Source: Rhodospirillaceae bacterium (GTDB taxonomy: Bacteria; Pseudomonadota; Alphaproteobacteria; Thalassobaculales; Thalassobaculaceae). From it: a DNA stretch of 64,000 nucleotides. The stretch lies in NCBI GenBank assembly GCA_018401495.1, contig JAGYJX010000015.1:124001-188000 (forward strand). The letters are read 5' to 3'. Position 1 is the first letter of the stretch, and each line of letters begins with the position of its first letter. The position numbers were made by a program, and so were the translations under genes. This document shows positions 1 through 9,812 of this stretch, in pieces. The notes under the pieces were generated by a model, which worked only from the letters and a program-made list of their open reading frames with translations, was not told the DNA's origin and did no database searches.

Positions 1-306
1 GCCCTGGGGGTGGTGCTTCGGGAGGTTGACGATGACCGCCGCGACGAACTGGTGGGCAGGCTCTCGCCGCTGGGCGTCTTCGGGTGGCTCGGCCGGTCGC
101 CAAGGATCGTCGAGGCGTCGACGTTGCTGAGCCTGCACGCCAGCGACCTGGCGTCGAGCCGGGAGCTCCGCGAGCGCCTGCTGGCCGAAGAGGCGGACTG
201 GGACGGGCTCACCGAGGCGATCGCCCGGGTCCGGGACGTCGAGGGCCTGGAGTTGTGGAGCGAAGTCCACGCCGACGGTCGCGCGATCCTCTGCCCTGCC
301 TTCTAG
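1..306 (+). CDS. C-terminal part of a hypothetical protein (5' end outside window)
   Basis: The reading frame is open from the first base of the window and ends with TAG at 304-306. An internal GTG at position 10 could be a start, but the codons before it are also open and in the same frame, so this is probably only the last ~100 residues of a longer protein. The visible part is soluble and charged, with no membrane segment or motif I recognise. It runs toward the acyl-CoA dehydrogenase operon, whose last gene ends 25 bases away on the other strand. No function can be assigned. Confidence 0.5.
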   Translation, partial: ALGVVLREVDDDRRDELVGRLSPLGVFGWLGRSPRIVEASTLLSLHASDLASSRELRERLLAEEADWDGLTEAIARVRDVEGLELWSEVHADGRAILCPAF

Positions 307-330
307 CCAGGATGAGCCCGCCCGCCGAAA

Positions 331-1536
<1,206 letters not shown>

Positions 1537-1549
1537 GGCGAGGCTCCTG

Positions 1550-2684
1550 TCAGGACAGGCCGGCGAACCGGCGGAGGTGGTGGGCGGCGTTCCCGAACTG
1601 CACGTCAATCATGGTCAGCCGCTTGAAGTAGTGGCCGACCGCCATGTCGTCGGTCATGCCCATGCCGCCGTGCATCTGGATCGCGTCCTGGCCGATGCGC
1701 TTGCCGGCCCGGCCGGTCTCGGCCTTGACGGCGGCGGCGGCGCGGGCGCGCTCGCTGCCGGTCGTGTCGTCCATGGCGCCGGCGGCGCGGTAGCAGAGCG
1801 CGTGCGCGAACTCCTTGGCGGCCAGCATGTCGACGAGACGGTGTTGCAGCACCTGGAAGGAGCCGAGCGGGCGGCCGAACTGCTCGCGGGTCTTCAGGTA
1901 CTCGGCGGTCAGGGAGACCGTGGCGTCCATGGCGCCGACCGCTTCGGCCGACAGCAGCACCAGCGCCCGGTCGACCACCGCCTCGACCACCGCCAGCCCG
2001 CCGCCGACCTCGCCGAGCACCTGGTCGTCGGCGACCGCGACGTTCTCCAGGAGCACCTCGGCGGCGCGCAGACCGTCGACGGTCGGGTAGGGGCGCAAGG
2101 TCACGCCGTCGGCGTTCGCGGGGACCAGGAACAGGGTGATGCCGTCGCGGTCGGTGCCGGCGCCGGCGGTCCGGGCCGAGACCACCAGCCAGTCGGCACA
2201 CTGGGCGTGGTGGACCACCGCCTTGTGACCGGACAGCCGCCAGCCGGCGCCGTCGCGGGTGGCGGTGGCGGCGACGCGGGCGAGGTCGAAGCGGCTGGTC
2301 GGCTCGCCGTGGGCGAGGGCGAGCAGCAGGCGGCCCTCGGCCACCGCCGGCAGCAGCTCGGCCTTCTGGCGGTCCGAGCCGGCCCGCGCCACGGTTTCGG
2401 CGCCGAGGACGATGGTGGCGACGTAGGGCTCGACCACCAGGTGGCGGCCGAACCGTTCCATCAGGATCGCGGTGTCGACGGTGGAACCGCCGAGGCCGCC
2501 ATGCGCCTCGGGTAGGGGCAGGGCGAGCCACCCCATCTCGGCGAACGCCCGCCAGGTGTCGCGGCTCCAGCCGGCCTCGCCGGCCATGGCGGCACGGCGG
2601 GCGTCGAAGCCGTATCGTGTCGGCCAGGAAGCGGTCGGCGCTGTCCGCGAGCAGGCGCTGGTCGTCGGTGAAGGCGAAGCTCAT
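1550..2684 (-). CDS. acyl-CoA dehydrogenase, frame interrupted near 2618
   Basis: Second acyl-CoA dehydrogenase of the operon, about 377 residues once one base is removed. The start '[20 protein letters not shown]' lies in one frame and the rest, from '[14 protein letters not shown]', in another. Removing one base in the stretch around 2615-2622 gives a normal continuous family N-terminus. The C-terminus carries '[12 protein letters not shown]', the usual dehydrogenase motif near the FAD site. A dehydrogenase of this short FadE type often acts with the longer paralogue encoded just upstream, possibly as a heteromeric enzyme (inference). Spacing to the upstream gene is 15 bases. The shift is probably a sequence error; if real, the gene is a pseudogene. 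Confidence 0.83.
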
Positions 2685-2699
2685 CGCTGCGTTCCCCGC

Positions 2700-3900
2700 C
2701 TACAGCCCGAGCATCGACTTGGCGATGATGGTTCGCTGGATCTCGTTCGAGCCGCCGTAGATCGACGCCTTGCGCCAGTTGAAGTACAGCGGCGCCAGCG
2801 GTGGCCCGTAGTCCGGCCCGACCGGCTCCTCGTTCCAGTTCTCCTGGCGGAACGCCTCGGGCTGGAACGGCGCGGCGTAGGGGCCGATCGCTTCGACCAG
2901 CAATTCGGTCAGCCCCTGCTGCATCTCGGTTCCCTTGATCTTCAGGAACGAGGCCTCCGGACCCGGCGCCTTGCCCTCCTTCTCGGCGTGCAGGATGCGC
3001 AGCACCAGGGATTCCAGCGCCAGCAGGTCGATCTCGATCCGGGCGACGCGACCGGCGAACTCCGGATCCTCGAGCAGCGGCCGTCCGTCCGACTGCTCGG
3101 CCCGGGCGATCTCCTTCAGCTTGCGCAGCTGCGCCTTCGAGCGTCCGACGGCGGCGATGCCGGTGCGCTCATGGCCGAGCAGGTACTTGGCGTAGGTCCA
3201 GCCCTGGCCCTCCTCGCCGACGCGGTTCTGCGACCGGCACCCGGACCGCGTCGAGAAACACGCTGTTGATCTCGCGGCTGCCGTCGATGGTGGTGATCGG
3301 CTGCACGGAGATGCCGGGCGAGGTCATGTCGATCAGCAGGAAGGTGATCCCCTCCTGCTTCTTGCCGGTGTCGGCGGTGCGCACCAGCGTGAACATCATG
3401 TCGGCGTGCTGGGCGAGTGTGGTCCAGGTCTTCTGGCCGGTCACCACGTAGTGGTCGCCGTCGCGCACCGCCTTGGTGCGCAGCGACGCGAGGTCGGATC
3501 CGGCGCCGGGCTCGGAATAGCCCTGGCACCACCACTCGTCGCTGCTGAGGATGCGCGGCAGGTAGCGGTCCTTCTGGGCCTGGGAGCCGAAGGCGATGAT
3601 CACCGGCGCCACCATGGAGACGCCGAACGGGATCACCATCGGCGCGCCGGCGGCGGCGCACTCCTCGTCGAAGATGTGCTTCTGCATGGCGGTCCAGCCG
3701 GTGCCGCCGAGTTCGACCGGCCAGTTCGGCGCGATCCAGCCCTTAGCGTGCAGGATCTTCTGCCAGCGCACATGATCGTTCTTGGCGAGCCGGAAGCCGC
3801 TGCCGGACTTGGCCGCGATGTCGGCCGGCAGGTTCGCCGCGAGGAAGGCCCGGACCTCCTGGCGAAAGGCTTCATCCTCGGGCGACAGCACCAGTTCCAT
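2700..3900 (-). CDS. acyl-CoA dehydrogenase (FadE-like), frame interrupted at 3230
   Basis: First of the three dehydrogenases, 399 residues after correcting one extra base. Residues 1-223 ('MELVLSPEDEAFRQEVRAFL...') read in one frame. The rest ('...NRVGEEGQGWTYAKYLL' to 'IYGGSNEIQRTIIAKSMLGL') reads in another. The extra G at about 3230 turns the family-typical 'VPVENRVGEEGQGW' into a broken frame, so removing it restores a perfect match. FAD and substrate motifs ('GYSEPGAGSDLASL', 'GQKTWTTLAQHAD', 'YGGSNEIQR') are all present. It follows the thiolase by 24 bases in the same operon. Confidence 0.85.
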
Positions 3901-3924
3901 TGTCTCACCTCCAGGCCGTGGCGT

Positions 3925-5106
3925 TCACACCACCTCGAACAGGCCGGCGGCGCCCTGGCCGCCGCCGATGCACATGGTGCAGACCACGTATCGCACGCCC
4001 CGCCGCCTGGCCTCGATCAGGGCGTGGCCGACCATCCGCGCGCCGGACATGCCATAGGGATGGCCGATCGAGATCGAGCCGCCGTTGACGTTGAGCCGGT
4101 CGTTCGGGATCCCCAGGCGGTCGCGGCAATACAGCACCTGCACCGCGAACGCCTCGTTCAGTTCCCACAGGCCGATGTCGTCCACGCTCAGCCCGTGGCG
4201 CTCCAGCAGGCGCGGAACCGCGAACACCGGTCCGATGCCCATCTCGTCGGGCTCGCAGCCGGCGACCGCGAGGCCGCGGTACACGCCGAGCGCGGCGATG
4301 CCGCGGCGCTCGGCGAGGTCGCGGTCCATCAGCACGCAGGCGGCGGCGCCATCCGACAGCTGGCTGGCGTTGCCGGCCGTGATGAACCGGCCGGGTCCGC
4401 GCACCGGCTCAAGCCCGGCGAGACCGTCCAGGGTGGTGGTCGGGCGGTTGCCCTCGTCCCGTGCCAGGGTGACGGTCTCCTCGGAGACCGCGCCGGTCGC
4501 CTTGTCCTGGATCAGCTTGACGGTGGTGATCGGGGCGATCTCGGCGTCGAACCGGCCGGCCTGCTGGGCGGCGGCGGTGCGCTGCTGGCTCTGCAGGGCG
4601 TAGGCGTCCTGGTCGGCCCGCGACACGCCGTAGCGCTCGGCGACGATGTCGGCGGTCTCGATCATGGTGATCCAGAGGTCCGGCTTCGTTTCGGCGAGCA
4701 GCGGCTCCATCTTGTGGGTGCCGTTCAGGTTGGCCTGGGTGAGGCTGATCGACTCGACGCCGCCGGCCACCATCGCCGGCACGCCGTCGACCACGATCCG
4801 CTGGGCCGCCATGCTGATCGCCTGCAGGCCGGACGAGCAGAACCGGTTGACCGTGGTGCCGGCGGTGGTCACCGGCAGGCCGGCGCGGATCGCGGCGATG
4901 CGCGCCACGTTGTGGCCGGTGGCGCCCTCGGGCAGGCCGCAGCCGATGATCACGTCCTCGATCTCGGCCGGATCCAGCCCGGAGCGGGCGACCGCGTGCT
5001 CGATGGCATGTCCCGCCAGGGTGGCGCCGTGGGTGTTGTTGAACGCGCCGCGGAACGCCTTGCCGATCGGCGTGCGCGCGGTCGAAACGATCACCGCTTC
5101 CCGCAT
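3925..5106 (-). CDS. acetyl-CoA C-acetyltransferase (thiolase)
   Basis: Thiolase of 393 residues, releasing acetyl-CoA from 3-ketoacyl-CoA (or running in reverse to condense acyl-CoAs). The nucleophilic cysteine sits in 'NRFCSSGLQA' (about residue 90), the catalytic histidine in 'GGSISIGHPYGMSGAR' and the second cysteine in 'CTMCIGGGQGAA' near the C-terminus. I chose the ATG at 5106 because 'MREAVIVSTARTPIGK' is the family start; an ATG at 5121 is also in frame. It is first in a minus-strand operon with three acyl-CoA dehydrogenases, so a catabolic role is likely. Confidence 0.92.
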   Translation of the reverse strand: MREAVIVSTARTPIGKAFRGAFNNTHGATLAGHAIEHAVARSGLDPAEIEDVIIGCGLPEGATGHNVARIAAIRAGLPVTTAGTTVNRFCSSGLQAISMAAQRIVVDGVPAMVAGGVESISLTQANLNGTHKMEPLLAETKPDLWITMIETADIVAERYGVSRADQDAYALQSQQRTAAAQQAGRFDAEIAPITTVKLIQDKATGAVSEETVTLARDEGNRPTTTLDGLAGLEPVRGPGRFITAGNASQLSDGAAACVLMDRDLAERRGIAALGVYRGLAVAGCEPDEMGIGPVFAVPRLLERHGLSVDDIGLWELNEAFAVQVLYCRDRLGIPNDRLNVNGGSISIGHPYGMSGARMVGHALIEARRRGVRYVVCTMCIGGGQGAAGLFEVV

Positions 5107-5505
5107 GGTGGATGTCCTCATCTCTGAGAGTTGACGCTGGTCACGAGCGACCCGAGCCGGCCACCATGTCGCCGATGGCGCGAGGATGACGCAAGCGCAG
5201 GCGGCCGGTGGGCCGGACCGGGGCGCTGCGCCGGCGGCGCGGGAACTGTCACGCCGGTCAACGGCCTGCAACGCCGGACGCGCGAAGCGCTCATTGGTGC
5301 CTCCCTGCACGCTGGTCACGCGGCCTTCTGAACGGACCGCCAAGCTTCTCGATAGCAGGACTCCGGGGCGACCGCCAACCGGAGTTCGTTCCTGCCAGCG
5401 GAACTTCGTTCCATTCGGCGGTCGCGACCTCTGGTGAGCCGGGCTTTGGCCCGGACGCTGACCCGCGCTAGAGTGATGGCGGCTAGTTCATGGGAGAAAT
5501 CGGGA
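5107..5505. other. 399-base divergent intergenic region
   Basis: Lies between the divergent thiolase operon and the CDF transporter. It must hold both promoters. I see no convincing gene, no regulator recognition site and no strong inverted repeat here. A short purine stretch (GGGAG at 5492) serves as ribosome binding site for the CDF gene. Confidence 0.5.
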
Positions 5506-6406
5506 ATGGGGCAGGGCCACAGCCACGGTCATGGCCACAGCCACGGAGGCAGCGGCAGCCGCAACGAGCAGCGGGTTGCGATCGGCGCCTGCCTGACCGC
5601 GGGCTTCATGACCGCCGAGGTGATCGGAGGGCTGGTGTCCGGTTCGCTGGCGCTGCTGGCCGACGCCGCGCACATGCTGACGGACTCGGTGGCGCTGATC
5701 TTCGCCTGGGCGGCGTTCCGGATCGCCCGCCGGCCGTCGACCGGTCGGCACAGCTACGGCTTCCACCGGGTCCAGGTGCTGGCGGCGTTCCTGAACGGCC
5801 TGAGCCTGTTCGGGATCGCCGGCTGGATCGTGTACGAGGCGTTCCAGCGCTACGGGCAGCCCACCCCGATCCTGGCCGAGCCGATGCTGGTGATCGCCGT
5901 GCTCGGGCTGCTGGTCAACGTGGCGGTGTTCTACATCCTGACCACCGCCGACCGCGACAACCTGAACATTCGCGGCGCCATCATCCACGTCATGGGTGAT
6001 CTGCTCGGATCAGTGGCGGCGATCGTGGCGGCGCTGGTCATCCTGTGGACTGGCTGGCTGCCGATCGATCCGATTCTGTCGGTGCTGGTATCGCCTGCTG
6101 GTGCTGCGCAGCGCCTGGGTGGTGTCTCGCGACGCCCTCCACATCCTGCTCGAGGGCGCTCCGGCAAACCTGGAGCCGGAGGCGATTCGGGCGGATCTGA
6201 TCGGAGCCGTCGACGGCGTTCGGGAGGTCCATCACATTCATGCTTGGTCGATCAACCAGGAACGGCCCATGATTACGATGAGCGTTCGTCTGGCCGATGA
6301 CACGCCGCCTGCGTCGGCGGTTCCGGCCATAAAGGAACGGCTGCGCGACCGGTTCGGTGTGGGGCACGCCACGGTCGAGGTCGAGTTTGGAGCCGCCGGC
6401 CGCTGA
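5506..6406 (+). CDS. cation diffusion facilitator (Zn/Co/Cd-type exporter), frame interrupted near 6090
   Basis: Inner-membrane metal/proton antiporter of the CDF family, about 299 residues after removing one base. The N-terminus is histidine-rich ('GHSHGHGHSHGG'), typical of zinc/cobalt members. The two metal-binding signatures are visible in TM2 ('LLADAAHMLTDS') and TM5 ('IIHVMGDLLGS'), each an HxxxD pair. The cytoplasmic C-terminal domain ('SRDALHILLEGAP...HHIHAWSI') is in a different frame. Joining the frames near 6086-6092 restores it. ATG 5506 is preceded by GGGAG. It stands alone with no metal regulator beside it. Confidence 0.86.
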
Positions 6407-6440
6407 AGCGCGCCGGTCGGGTATCGGGAGGATGAGGGGA

Positions 6441-6778
6441 ATGCGCGCTTTGGCGATGGTGATGCTGACGGTCGGAGTGCTGCTTGGTGCGTCTCCGGCG
6501 CTGGCGAGCAGTTCGATCACCGGTCCTCGGGTGATACTGGCTCAGGAACGGCTTCCGGGGTGTCCGCGCCCGACTGCGACTGCAGCCGGCGGCCGATCTC
6601 GTCGAGCGATCTGGCGGTGCGGATGGTGTACGCGGTACTGGGCGGCGGCGCCGGTTACCTGTACGCGACCATGCCGGTGGCGACGACGGTGGTCGCCGCG
6701 GCGTTTGCCGGCGGCGTCGTCACGATGTGGGTCTACAGTTCCTACTACATCACGCCGCAGGCAGCGGGCGTGAACTGA
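6441..6778 (+). CDS. small exported glycine-rich membrane protein, frame interrupted near 6547
   Basis: Not recognised. The start ('MRALAMVMLTVGVLLGASPALA') is a clear signal peptide, preceded by GGGAGG at a 9-base spacing. The second half ('YAVLGGGAGYLYATMPVATT', then 'AAAFAGGVVTMWVYSSYYI') is a glycine/alanine-rich hydrophobic hairpin but lies in another frame. One missing base near 6545-6550 would join them into about 112 residues. The layout matches the neighbouring products at 6897-7220, 7341-7709 and 14098-14541: signal peptide, short linker, glycine-rich hydrophobic region. First gene of the accessory island. Confidence 0.5.
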
Positions 6779-6847
6779 TCGGGAAAGCAGGGCGCTTCGT
6801 CGGCGGTGTTCAGAGGCAGGATTCCGGAGCCAGGTTCCGGAAACGAA

Positions 6848-6871
6848 AAGGCCCGGCGTATGCCGGGCCTT
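6848..6871. terminator. bidirectional hairpin terminator
   Basis: A perfect 10-base stem AAGGCCCGGC / GCCGGGCCTT with a 4-base loop (GTAT). It is flanked by an A-rich run on the left and a T-rich run on the right, so it can stop transcription from both strands. It sits between convergent genes (6441-6778 plus, 6897-7220 minus). Confidence 0.85.
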
Positions 6872-6896
6872 CTTCTTGAGTATCTGCGAATCCGAT

Positions 6897-7220
6897 TTAC
6901 TGACGGGCGTACCAGTCGTCGGCGTACAGGCCGCCGGCCACGGCCCCGAACACGGTCCCCGACACACCGACCAGTTTGGCGGCCGCATCCGCCGCGCCGC
7001 TACCGCCGATCAGCGGAAGAATGAGGCCCTCGGTGAGCACGGTCGCCACGATCGCGCCGCCCACGACGCCGGCGGTGATCGCCATCGCCCGGTAAGCGTC
7101 CAAGCTTCCGGAGGTCGAGCTTTCCAACGGGCCGGTCTGCGCCTTCGCGGCAGCAGGCGCCAAGGCGAGCGCCGCCACAATCAAGAGGGCTCGGCTTAGC
7201 GAAACGATCGTCTTCGTCAT
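6897..7220 (-). CDS. small exported glycine-rich protein
   Basis: Not recognised; 107 residues. It has a signal peptide ('MTKTIVSLSRALLIVAALAL', cleavage probably after 'AAAKAQ'), then a short polar segment and two glycine/alanine-rich hydrophobic stretches ('AITAGVVGGAIVATVLTEGL' and 'VSGTVFGAVAGGLYA'), ending 'DDWYARQ'. The ATG at 7220 is chosen over an in-frame codon seven residues earlier because GGGAG lies 8 bases before it. It shares the signal-peptide plus Gly-zipper layout with other small products of the island, suggesting membrane oligomers (inference). Confidence 0.7.
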   Translation of the reverse strand: MTKTIVSLSRALLIVAALALAPAAAKAQTGPLESSTSGSLDAYRAMAITAGVVGGAIVATVLTEGLILPLIGGSGAADAAAKLVGVSGTVFGAVAGGLYADDWYARQ

Positions 7221-7340
7221 CGTGACTCTCCCGTCGACCAAAAATTTCCCACCCCCGCCTTCTCGCGGGACCGGTTATCAGCATCGCCGAAGACCGTGCC
7301 CGTGTCCATTGCGGGCAGCCCACCTGCGATCAATCGACGC

Positions 7341-7709
7341 TCACTCCGAGGCCAGCCAGTATCCGATGACTCCGCCGAGAACGCCGGTTGCCACCAGGGT
7401 CGATGTCTCGATAACCGACTGGGCGGCGAGGGGCGCCAGCGCTGCCGGCCCAAGCCAAGCGCCGCCAGCCAGCGCGGAGACGCCGGCGCCGAGGGTGGGT
7501 GCGAGCAGCGCCCCGCCGGTCCAGGCGTTGGCGCCGACGATGGCGATCGTGGTGCCGGCGATCGCGCCCAGCCAAGGGCTGTAAACCCTCGGTGAATCGG
7601 GATCATCCAGGCCCATCACGATTGTCGGCGTGATCTTGTCCTGAGACCAGGCGAACGCCGGCGTCAGGAGCAGCCAAAGCGCTGCAAAGACATGAACCAA
7701 ACGGCGCAC
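7341..7709 (-). CDS. small exported glycine/alanine-rich protein
   Basis: Not recognised; 122 residues from a GTG at 7709, which has a GAGGGTGGG purine tract just before it. A signal peptide ('HVFAALWLLLTPAFAWSQ') is followed by three small-residue-rich hydrophobic stretches ('GAIAGTTIAIVGANAW', 'GAGVSALAGGAWLGPAALAP', 'TGVLGGVIGYWLASE'). This is the same general layout as the protein at 6897-7220, although I see no close sequence identity. The start is uncertain because no ATG is available at the signal peptide. Confidence 0.6.
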   Translation of the reverse strand: MRRLVHVFAALWLLLTPAFAWSQDKITPTIVMGLDDPDSPRVYSPWLGAIAGTTIAIVGANAWTGGALLAPTLGAGVSALAGGAWLGPAALAPLAAQSVIETSTLVATGVLGGVIGYWLASE

Positions 7710-7780
7710 GATCCCACCCTCTCTTTTATCCCCGCCGGAATCTACCACAGCCACCGGCGCCGCCAAACGACGCGATTGAC

Positions 7781-8008
7781 CTACTGGATCGCCGCGTCCG
7801 CCGCGGAGAGCCTGCACAGACGTTCCAGGTAGGCCTCCTCGGAAACCATCGCGGCCTTCTGCAGTTCAAGGTCGGGAGTCGGTGGAAGCATATAGAAGCC
7901 GTTGGCGTAGAGGTCCTCGTAAGCGTGCGCCAGGTTCTCGGAAAACAGGTTCGACGTGAACTCGCCGGCTATAAAGCCTGAAATCGCGGCAATGACGAGA
8001 ATGTTCAT
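7781..8008 (-). CDS. small single-span membrane protein
   Basis: Not recognised; 75 residues. An N-terminal hydrophobic segment ('MNILVIAAISGFIAGEF') is followed by a short, acidic, mostly helical tail ending 'LCRLSAADAAIQ'. Its ATG at 8006-8008 overlaps the TGA of the upstream gene (ATGA), which strongly supports both frames and indicates translational coupling. Confidence 0.55.
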   Translation of the reverse strand: MNILVIAAISGFIAGEFTSNLFSENLAHAYEDLYANGFYMLPPTPDLELQKAAMVSEEAYLERLCRLSAADAAIQ

Positions 8009-8268
8009 CGGGGTATCGTCCCGTTTGAAACTGGCGTCATCGGCAGGGCGCACAGTTCTCGGTAGCCTTCCCCGTCGGGGACGCGCGCAATCAGTTCAGC
8101 GGCGAGACGCTCTGACTCGGAACCGTTGCCGTCAGCCCGGATGTCCCAGAAATAATGCGCCGCCCACTCGGTGCTCCAGCCGGCGCTGATCTCGGCACCG
8201 ATCTCGATCACCCCGTCCAGCGCCACGGCCGCTGCAAAAGCCGTCGCTGCCACAAGCACCACTTCCAT
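8005..8268 (-). CDS. small single-span membrane protein, coupled to 7781-8008
   Basis: Not recognised; 87 residues with an N-terminal hydrophobic helix ('MEVVLVAATAFAAAVALDGV') and a polar tail containing 'STEWAAHYFWDIRADGNGSE'. A strong ribosome binding site (GGGAGGA) precedes the ATG at 8268. The stop overlaps the start of the next gene by four bases. Two tiny co-translated single-span proteins suggest a membrane pair or accessory subunits of a larger complex (inference). Confidence 0.6.
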   Translation of the reverse strand: MEVVLVAATAFAAAVALDGVIEIGAEISAGWSTEWAAHYFWDIRADGNGSESERLAAELIARVPDGEGYRELCALPMTPVSNGTIPR

Positions 8269-8591
8269 CCCGGTCCTCCCTGAAGTCGGACCCTATCGTC
8301 GGCGGGACCGAGGGGTCAAGCGAACAGCCGTCGCCCGCCCTCGCATTTCCCTCGCGAGCGCGCTCGAGTGGGCGTAGGTTCAGGCTTCTGCGCCGATGCT
8401 GCCCGCCGGGGCGTACGGCCCGCTGATGCCACGCCACGGCAGGCAGGTGGCAATCGGTCGCCTTCAGTGGTCGCCGTGGGTGAGGGTATTCTCTCCTCTG
8501 GTCTTGCTACCGCCTCTTGTTCTGACTATCCCGGCAGCAACCGTTGCCGGATCATCATCGGCGCCACGCCTTCTCGGAGACTGGATTTCAT
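8269..8591. other. non-coding stretch between divergent genes
   Basis: About 320 bases between the minus-strand small membrane genes and the plus-strand transporter operon. I find no convincing gene, terminator or repeat. Promoters for both directions must lie here. Confidence 0.4.
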
Positions 8592-8702
8592 ATGACTGGA
8601 TGGCTCGATCAGCGCGACGCCGGACGTTCGCCGGTGGCGCTGGACGGCGGATGGCGGGACTGTTCGGTGCGGCACGCCGCTTCGGCCCGCGCCGGGGGCT
8701 AG
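8592..8702 (+). CDS. possible 36-residue leader ORF
   Basis: A short frame starting at ATG 8592, with GGAGA about ten bases earlier, and ending at TAG three bases before the next gene's ATG (8706). The product contains 'SPVALDGGWRDCSV', which vaguely recalls the start of a STAS-like domain seen beside MlaE-type permeases, but it is far too short for such a domain. It could be a leader peptide, a truncated remnant, or chance. Confidence 0.2.
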   Translation: MTGWLDQRDAGRSPVALDGGWRDCSVRHAASARAGG

Positions 8703-8705
8703 GGC

Positions 8706-9812
8706 ATGCGTCACGGAACACCGATTACCTATACGATGGCGGTGGCGATCCTGGCTGTGGCGACGCTGCTTGGGATCTGGGGATTCCGGGGGTCGCCGTT
8801 TCTGGATGCCGCCGACGCCCGGACGTTTGCGCGTCCGGACTGGACCGCCGGTATCGACGCCCCGAGCACCTACCCGGCGTTCCGGTTGTCGGAGAACGGG
8901 ACCGCCGTGCCGATCGGGCGGGCGGTTCTGCTCGACGATCATCGGGTCGAGATGCTGCTGTTTCCGGATCTTGACTCGGTCTCGTTCGAAGGCTCGAGGG
9001 TGATCCTCCTGGAAACCGACGTGAAGGCGCTCTGGTCGCTGGTTCCGAGAGCGTCGAAGAATGAGATCGCGCTGGTCGGGGAACGGCTGGTCAGCCTGCT
9101 GCGAGACCGGTTCGTGACGATCGTCGGCCAGCCGGCCTTCGTCAGCGACTATCGCGAGCCGCTGCAGGCGATGGTCGAGGAGGCCTATGTCCGGATGTGG
9201 CTCGATCCGAAGCTGCAGCTCATCAACCGGACGATCCGCGACATGTTCGGACGAGCCGACGGCGAGCGGCTGGCCGCGGCCATGCTGCCGATCGCGCTTC
9301 CGAAGCTGCGTTCGGCGGCGTTCGAGATGATGCTGCCGAGCTGGCAGGCCATGCAGGATCTGGTCACCGAGGGCAAGCTGGACACCGGCCCCCTGGAAAG
9401 GGCGGCCGCGGATATCATGATCGACCCGCAGGTTCAGCGCCTGCTCGTCCGCCACCTGTTCGATGTCGCCGAGGACGAGCGCGCCTGGCGGGTTGGCGCG
9501 CTGCTGGCCGATGCCTTCCTCGACGCGCTGACCGACGATCCGAGGCTGCAGCCGCTGGTCGACCGAATGCTTCGGGACCCGCGCTTCGCCAAGGATTTGC
9601 GGATCCTCGAGACCGAGCTGTCAGCGATGTCCATGGAGGTGTTCTCGCGGATCGTCGAGCGGGCCAACGGCCGGCCCGACACCCTGGCGGTGCGGGTGAT
9701 CCGCTACATCCTCCTCAACCGGCGCCGGCTGGTGGCGCTGGTGGTCCCGGAGAATTCGCCGGCCGCCGAGGAACTCTGGCGCTACGAGCCCCTGGTCGAG
9801 ATCCGGTCATGA
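8706..9812 (+). CDS. membrane-anchored helical protein, partner of MlaFE-like fusion
   Basis: Not recognised; 368 residues. One N-terminal transmembrane helix (about residues 9-27, 'TMAVAILAVATLLGIWGF') anchors a largely helical domain rich in charged heptad-like stretches (for example 'FSRIVERANGRPDTLAVRVI'). There is no MCE domain, lipobox or enzyme motif. Its stop overlaps the start of the ABC transporter gene by ATGA (9809-9812), so the two are made together. By position it takes the place where an MCE (MlaD) subunit would be expected, and it may be the periplasmic or membrane partner of the transporter (inference). Confidence 0.75.
   Translation: MRHGTPITYTMAVAILAVATLLGIWGFRGSPFLDAADARTFARPDWTAGIDAPSTYPAFRLSENGTAVPIGRAVLLDDHRVEMLLFPDLDSVSFEGSRVILLETDVKALWSLVPRASKNEIALVGERLVSLLRDRFVTIVGQPAFVSDYREPLQAMVEEAYVRMWLDPKLQLINRTIRDMFGRADGERLAAAMLPIALPKLRSAAFEMMLPSWQAMQDLVTEGKLDTGPLERAAADIMIDPQVQRLLVRHLFDVAEDERAWRVGALLADAFLDALTDDPRLQPLVDRMLRDPRFAKDLRILETELSAMSMEVFSRIVERANGRPDTLAVRVIRYILLNRRRLVALVVPENSPAAEELWRYEPLVEIRS

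Noticed and set aside
9197..9808. Upstream extension of the MlaFE-like frame
   Set aside because: This part is out of frame with the real gene at 8706-9812 and reads as Arg/Ala/Pro shadow sequence; the ATGA-coupled ATG at 9809 is the better start.
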